Source of the DNA: CAZJAH01 sp964544155
Lineage (GTDB): Bacteria > Bacteroidota > Ignavibacteria > Kapaibacteriales > UBA2268
Length of the DNA: 64,000 bases
NCBI GenBank assembly: GCA_964544155.1
Contig: CAZJAH010000005.1
Span: 1-64,000 of the forward strand
Reading direction: 5' to 3'
The position numbers were made by a program, and so were the translations under genes. Within the stretch, counting starts at the first letter, position 1. Each line of letters opens with the position of its first letter. Of the stretch, positions 61,082 to 64,000 are shown piece after piece. The notes below the pieces were generated by a model that was not told where the DNA came from, did not search any database, and was given only the letters and a program-made list of their open reading frames with translations.

Positions 61082-62990
61082 CTTTAGATTCAAAAGTTCC
61101 GGGCGGGCCTATTCAGGATAAATGGGATAAACACAGGTTTGACCTCAAGCTTGTCAATCCCGCAAATAAAAGAAAATATAAAATACTGGTTGTAGGCACA
61201 GGACTCGCGGGTGCCTCAGCAGCGGCAACTCTTTCGGAATTAGGCTATGTAGTCGAGGCTTTTACTTTCCACGACAGCGCGCGCAGAGCGCATAGCATTG
61301 CCGCCCAGGGCGGTATCAACGCCGCGAAGAATTATCAGAACGACGGCGACAGCATTTGGAGGCTATTTTACGATACCGTTAAAGGCGGAGACTTTCGTTC
61401 CCGTGAAGCCAACGTTTACAGGCTGGCTCAGGTAAGCAATGCTATAATCGACCAGTGCGTGGCTCAGGGCGTTCCCTTTGCAAGGGAATACGGCGGCACA
61501 CTGGCTAACAGGTCATTCGGAGGCGCTCAGGTTTCCCGCACATTTTACGCCAGAGGTCAAACCGGGCAGCAGCTTCTGCTCGGAGCTTATTCAGCTCTGA
61601 TGAAACAGGTTGCTTCGGGTGGAGTTAAGCTGCATACACGCAAGGAAATGTTCGACATTGTGCTTATAAACGGCAAGTGCCGCGGCATTATTACCCGGGA
61701 CCTGCTTACCGGTAAGATAGAATCTCACTGGGGCGATGACGTCATACTCGCCACAGGCGGATACGGCAACGTGTTTTTCCTTTCCACTAACGCCCAGGCA
61801 TGTAACGTTACTGCCACTTACAGAGCATACAAAAAAGGCGCTTTCTTTGCAAATCCATGCTTCACGCAGATACATCCTACATGTATACCACAGCACGGCG
61901 AATACCAGTCCAAGCTGACACTTATGTCGGAATCTCTCAGGAATGACGGCAGGATCTGGGTTCCAAAGAAAAAAGGCGAAACACGCCCGCCAAATGATAT
62001 TCCCGAAGAAGAACGCGATTACTACCTTGAAAGGAAATACCCGAGCTTCGGCAACCTTTCACCGAGAGATATTTCATCCCGTTCAGCAAAAGAAGTATGC
62101 GACGAAGGACGCGGTGTAGGCTCGACGGGTTATGGCGTTTACCTGGACTTCAGGGATGCCATTCAAAGGCTTGGAAAGAATACTATCGAAGAAAGATACG
62201 GCAACCTTTTTGAAATGTATGAAAGAATAACAGGCGATAATCCTTATGAAACTCCAATGATGATCTACCCTGCTTCCCACTATACCATGGGAGGATTATG
62301 GGTGGATTATAATCTTATGAGCACTATCCCCGGGCTGCACGTGCTCGGCGAAGCTAACTTCTCCGACCATGGCGCGAACAGGCTCGGCGCCAGCGCGCTT
62401 ATGCAGGGATTAGCCGACGGATATTTCGTTATTCCCTATACTATCGGGCATTATCTTACTACTTCCAAATTGGAAAAAATTGATATTTCTCATCCCGAAT
62501 TCAAAAAAGCCGAAGAGGAAGCTCATAATAAAGTAAATAAACTGCTGTCGATAAACGGCAAACGCACGGCTACGGAATTCCACAGAGACCTCGGCAAGGT
62601 CATGTGGAATAATGTTGGTATGGCCAGAAACGAAAAAGGCCTGAAAGAAGCTCTTGAAAAAATTCCACAAATCCGTGAGGAATTTTGGCAAAACCTGAAC
62701 GTTACGGGTACAAACGAACAGCTAAATATTGCCCTGGAAAAAGCATGCAGGGTAGCAGATTTTCTCGAATTCGCAGAAATTATGGCTTGGGATGCCCTTG
62801 AAAGGGACGAATCCTGCGGCGCCCACTTCCGCGAAGAACATCAGACAAAAGACGGCGAGGCCAAACGAAACGACGAGGAATTTACTTACGTATCGGCCTG
62901 GGAACACAAAGGCGTCGGCGAAAAACCCGTTATGCATAAAGAAGAGCTCGAATTTGAAAATGTGCAATTAGCCGTAAGGAGCTATAAATA

Positions 62991-62991
<1 letters not shown>
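61078..62991 (+). CDS. sdhA: Succinate dehydrogenase/fumarate reductase flavoprotein subunit
   Basis: Catalytic FAD subunit of complex II, 637 residues, oxidising succinate or reducing fumarate. An N-terminal extension of about 30 residues precedes the FAD-binding motif [15 protein letters not shown], and H72 in [11 protein letters not shown] is the expected covalent FAD attachment. Further markers are [12 protein letters not shown], the [12 protein letters not shown] segment and [12 protein letters not shown] with an active-site His. Overlaps sdhC by four bases and sdhB by one (TAATG), so the three are translationally coupled. Direction of catalysis cannot be told from sequence. Confidence 0.95.
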
Positions 62992-63749
<758 letters not shown>

Positions 63750-63772
63750 AACCCTTCTTACAGATAAATTAT

Positions 63773-63805
63773 AGCCCGTGGTATTTGCCGCGGGCTTTTT
63801 TTTTA
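63773..63805 (+). terminator. Rho-independent terminator after sdhB
   Basis: AGCCCGTGG pairs with CCGCGGGCT (one G-T pair) around a six-base loop, followed by nine T. Confidence 0.93.
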
Positions 63806-63880
63806 TTAAAAATAATTCAAAGATTATTAGCAGTCTTTACTATTTATTAGCAGTTTTTATAATATAATTCTGCAATTTTT

Positions 63881-63912
63881 TTTGAATATAAAACAATCCC
63901 TCATTATATTTG
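63881..63912 (+). promoter_or_regulatory. Bacteroidota-type promoter (-33 TTTG, -7 TATATTTG)
   Basis: TTTG at 63881-63884 and TATATTTG at 63905-63912 are separated by 20 nt, as in the Bacteroidota consensus TTTG ... TAnnTTTG. The next start codon is 29 nt downstream. Best promoter match seen in the window. Confidence 0.6.
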
Positions 63913-63941
63913 GATTAATTATTAATTAAAAAGAACCTTAA

Positions 63942-64000
63942 ATGAAAAAATACCTATTTCTCATATTACCGGCCGCTGTGCTTATAATTTTAACATTATC
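63942..64000 (+). CDS. Start of an exported protein (truncated by the window edge)
   Basis: Partial reading frame beginning MKKYLFLILPAAVLIILTL, a classic signal peptide, running off the window. It starts 29 nt after a good Bacteroidota-type promoter and follows the sdhB terminator. Nothing more can be said about its function. Confidence 0.7.
   Translation, partial: MKKYLFLILPAAVLIILTL

Overview
The window reads as chromosomal DNA of a Gram-negative member of the Bacteroidota/Chlorobiota (FCB) group; an Ignavibacteria-like lineage is possible but unproven. The evidence is a 1268-residue secreted protein ending in a type IX secretion (Por) sorting domain, a TonB-dependent receptor with an N-terminal carboxypeptidase-regulatory-like domain, an ECF sigma/anti-sigma pair, head-GIN and DUF4199 proteins, a three-subunit succinate dehydrogenase, and a TTTG-N20-TATATTTG promoter of the Bacteroidota type before the last gene. 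Coding density is high and operons are tight. There is one tRNA and no sign of phage, insertion sequences or CRISPR.

Layout. 1-402: hairpin-rich intergenic DNA. 403-10755: acyl-CoA locus, with an acyl-CoA dehydrogenase and fused isobutyryl-CoA mutase on the minus strand, divergent from a second acyl-CoA dehydrogenase, an archaeal-type HMG-CoA synthase/thiolase/DUF35 triad and an aldehyde dehydrogenase. 10918-12181: tandem pair of small outer-membrane proteins. 12186-17528: five-gene minus-strand operon with two PLP racemases, an M20 amidohydrolase, a GNAT enzyme and a sodium symporter. 17943-22007: adaptor, MacB-like permease and TolC-like channel, with no ATPase. 22316-28336: candidate inositol-phosphate pathway (nucleotidyltransferase, ATP-grasp, CDP-alcohol transferase, flippase-like membrane protein, HAD hydrolase, inositol-3-phosphate synthase). 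28507-29895: DUF4199 protein, FmdB-like zinc ribbon, tRNA-Thr.

29952-38848 is a metal and iron-sulfur region: CDF exporter, DtxR-family regulator, FeoA-FeoB fusion, TonB receptor, small histidine-rich exported protein, and a two-gene minimal SUF system. A repeated TTTAG-N6-CTAAA-like dyad lies before the regulator, before feoAB, and in the intergenic DNA shared by the His-rich gene and sufC; this suggests one metal regulon.

38938-45578: CPA2 antiporter, beta-lactamase-like protein, NmrA-like oxidoreductase, then an ECF sigma / hybrid anti-sigma / lipoprotein operon. 45789-58147: type IX cargo protein, TPR histidine kinase, lipid-anchored metallo-beta-lactamase-fold hydrolase, head-GIN lipoprotein, Tat-exported superoxide dismutase, pseudouridine synthase, and an NSS transporter with a 51-residue small subunit. 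58503-63749: orphan arylsulfotransferase lipoprotein and sdhCAB. The best candidates for little-described biology are the inositol-phosphate cluster, the anti-sigma/beta-barrel hybrid, the cysteine-less DUF35 partner in a bacterial HMG-CoA synthase triad, and the inferred metal operator.
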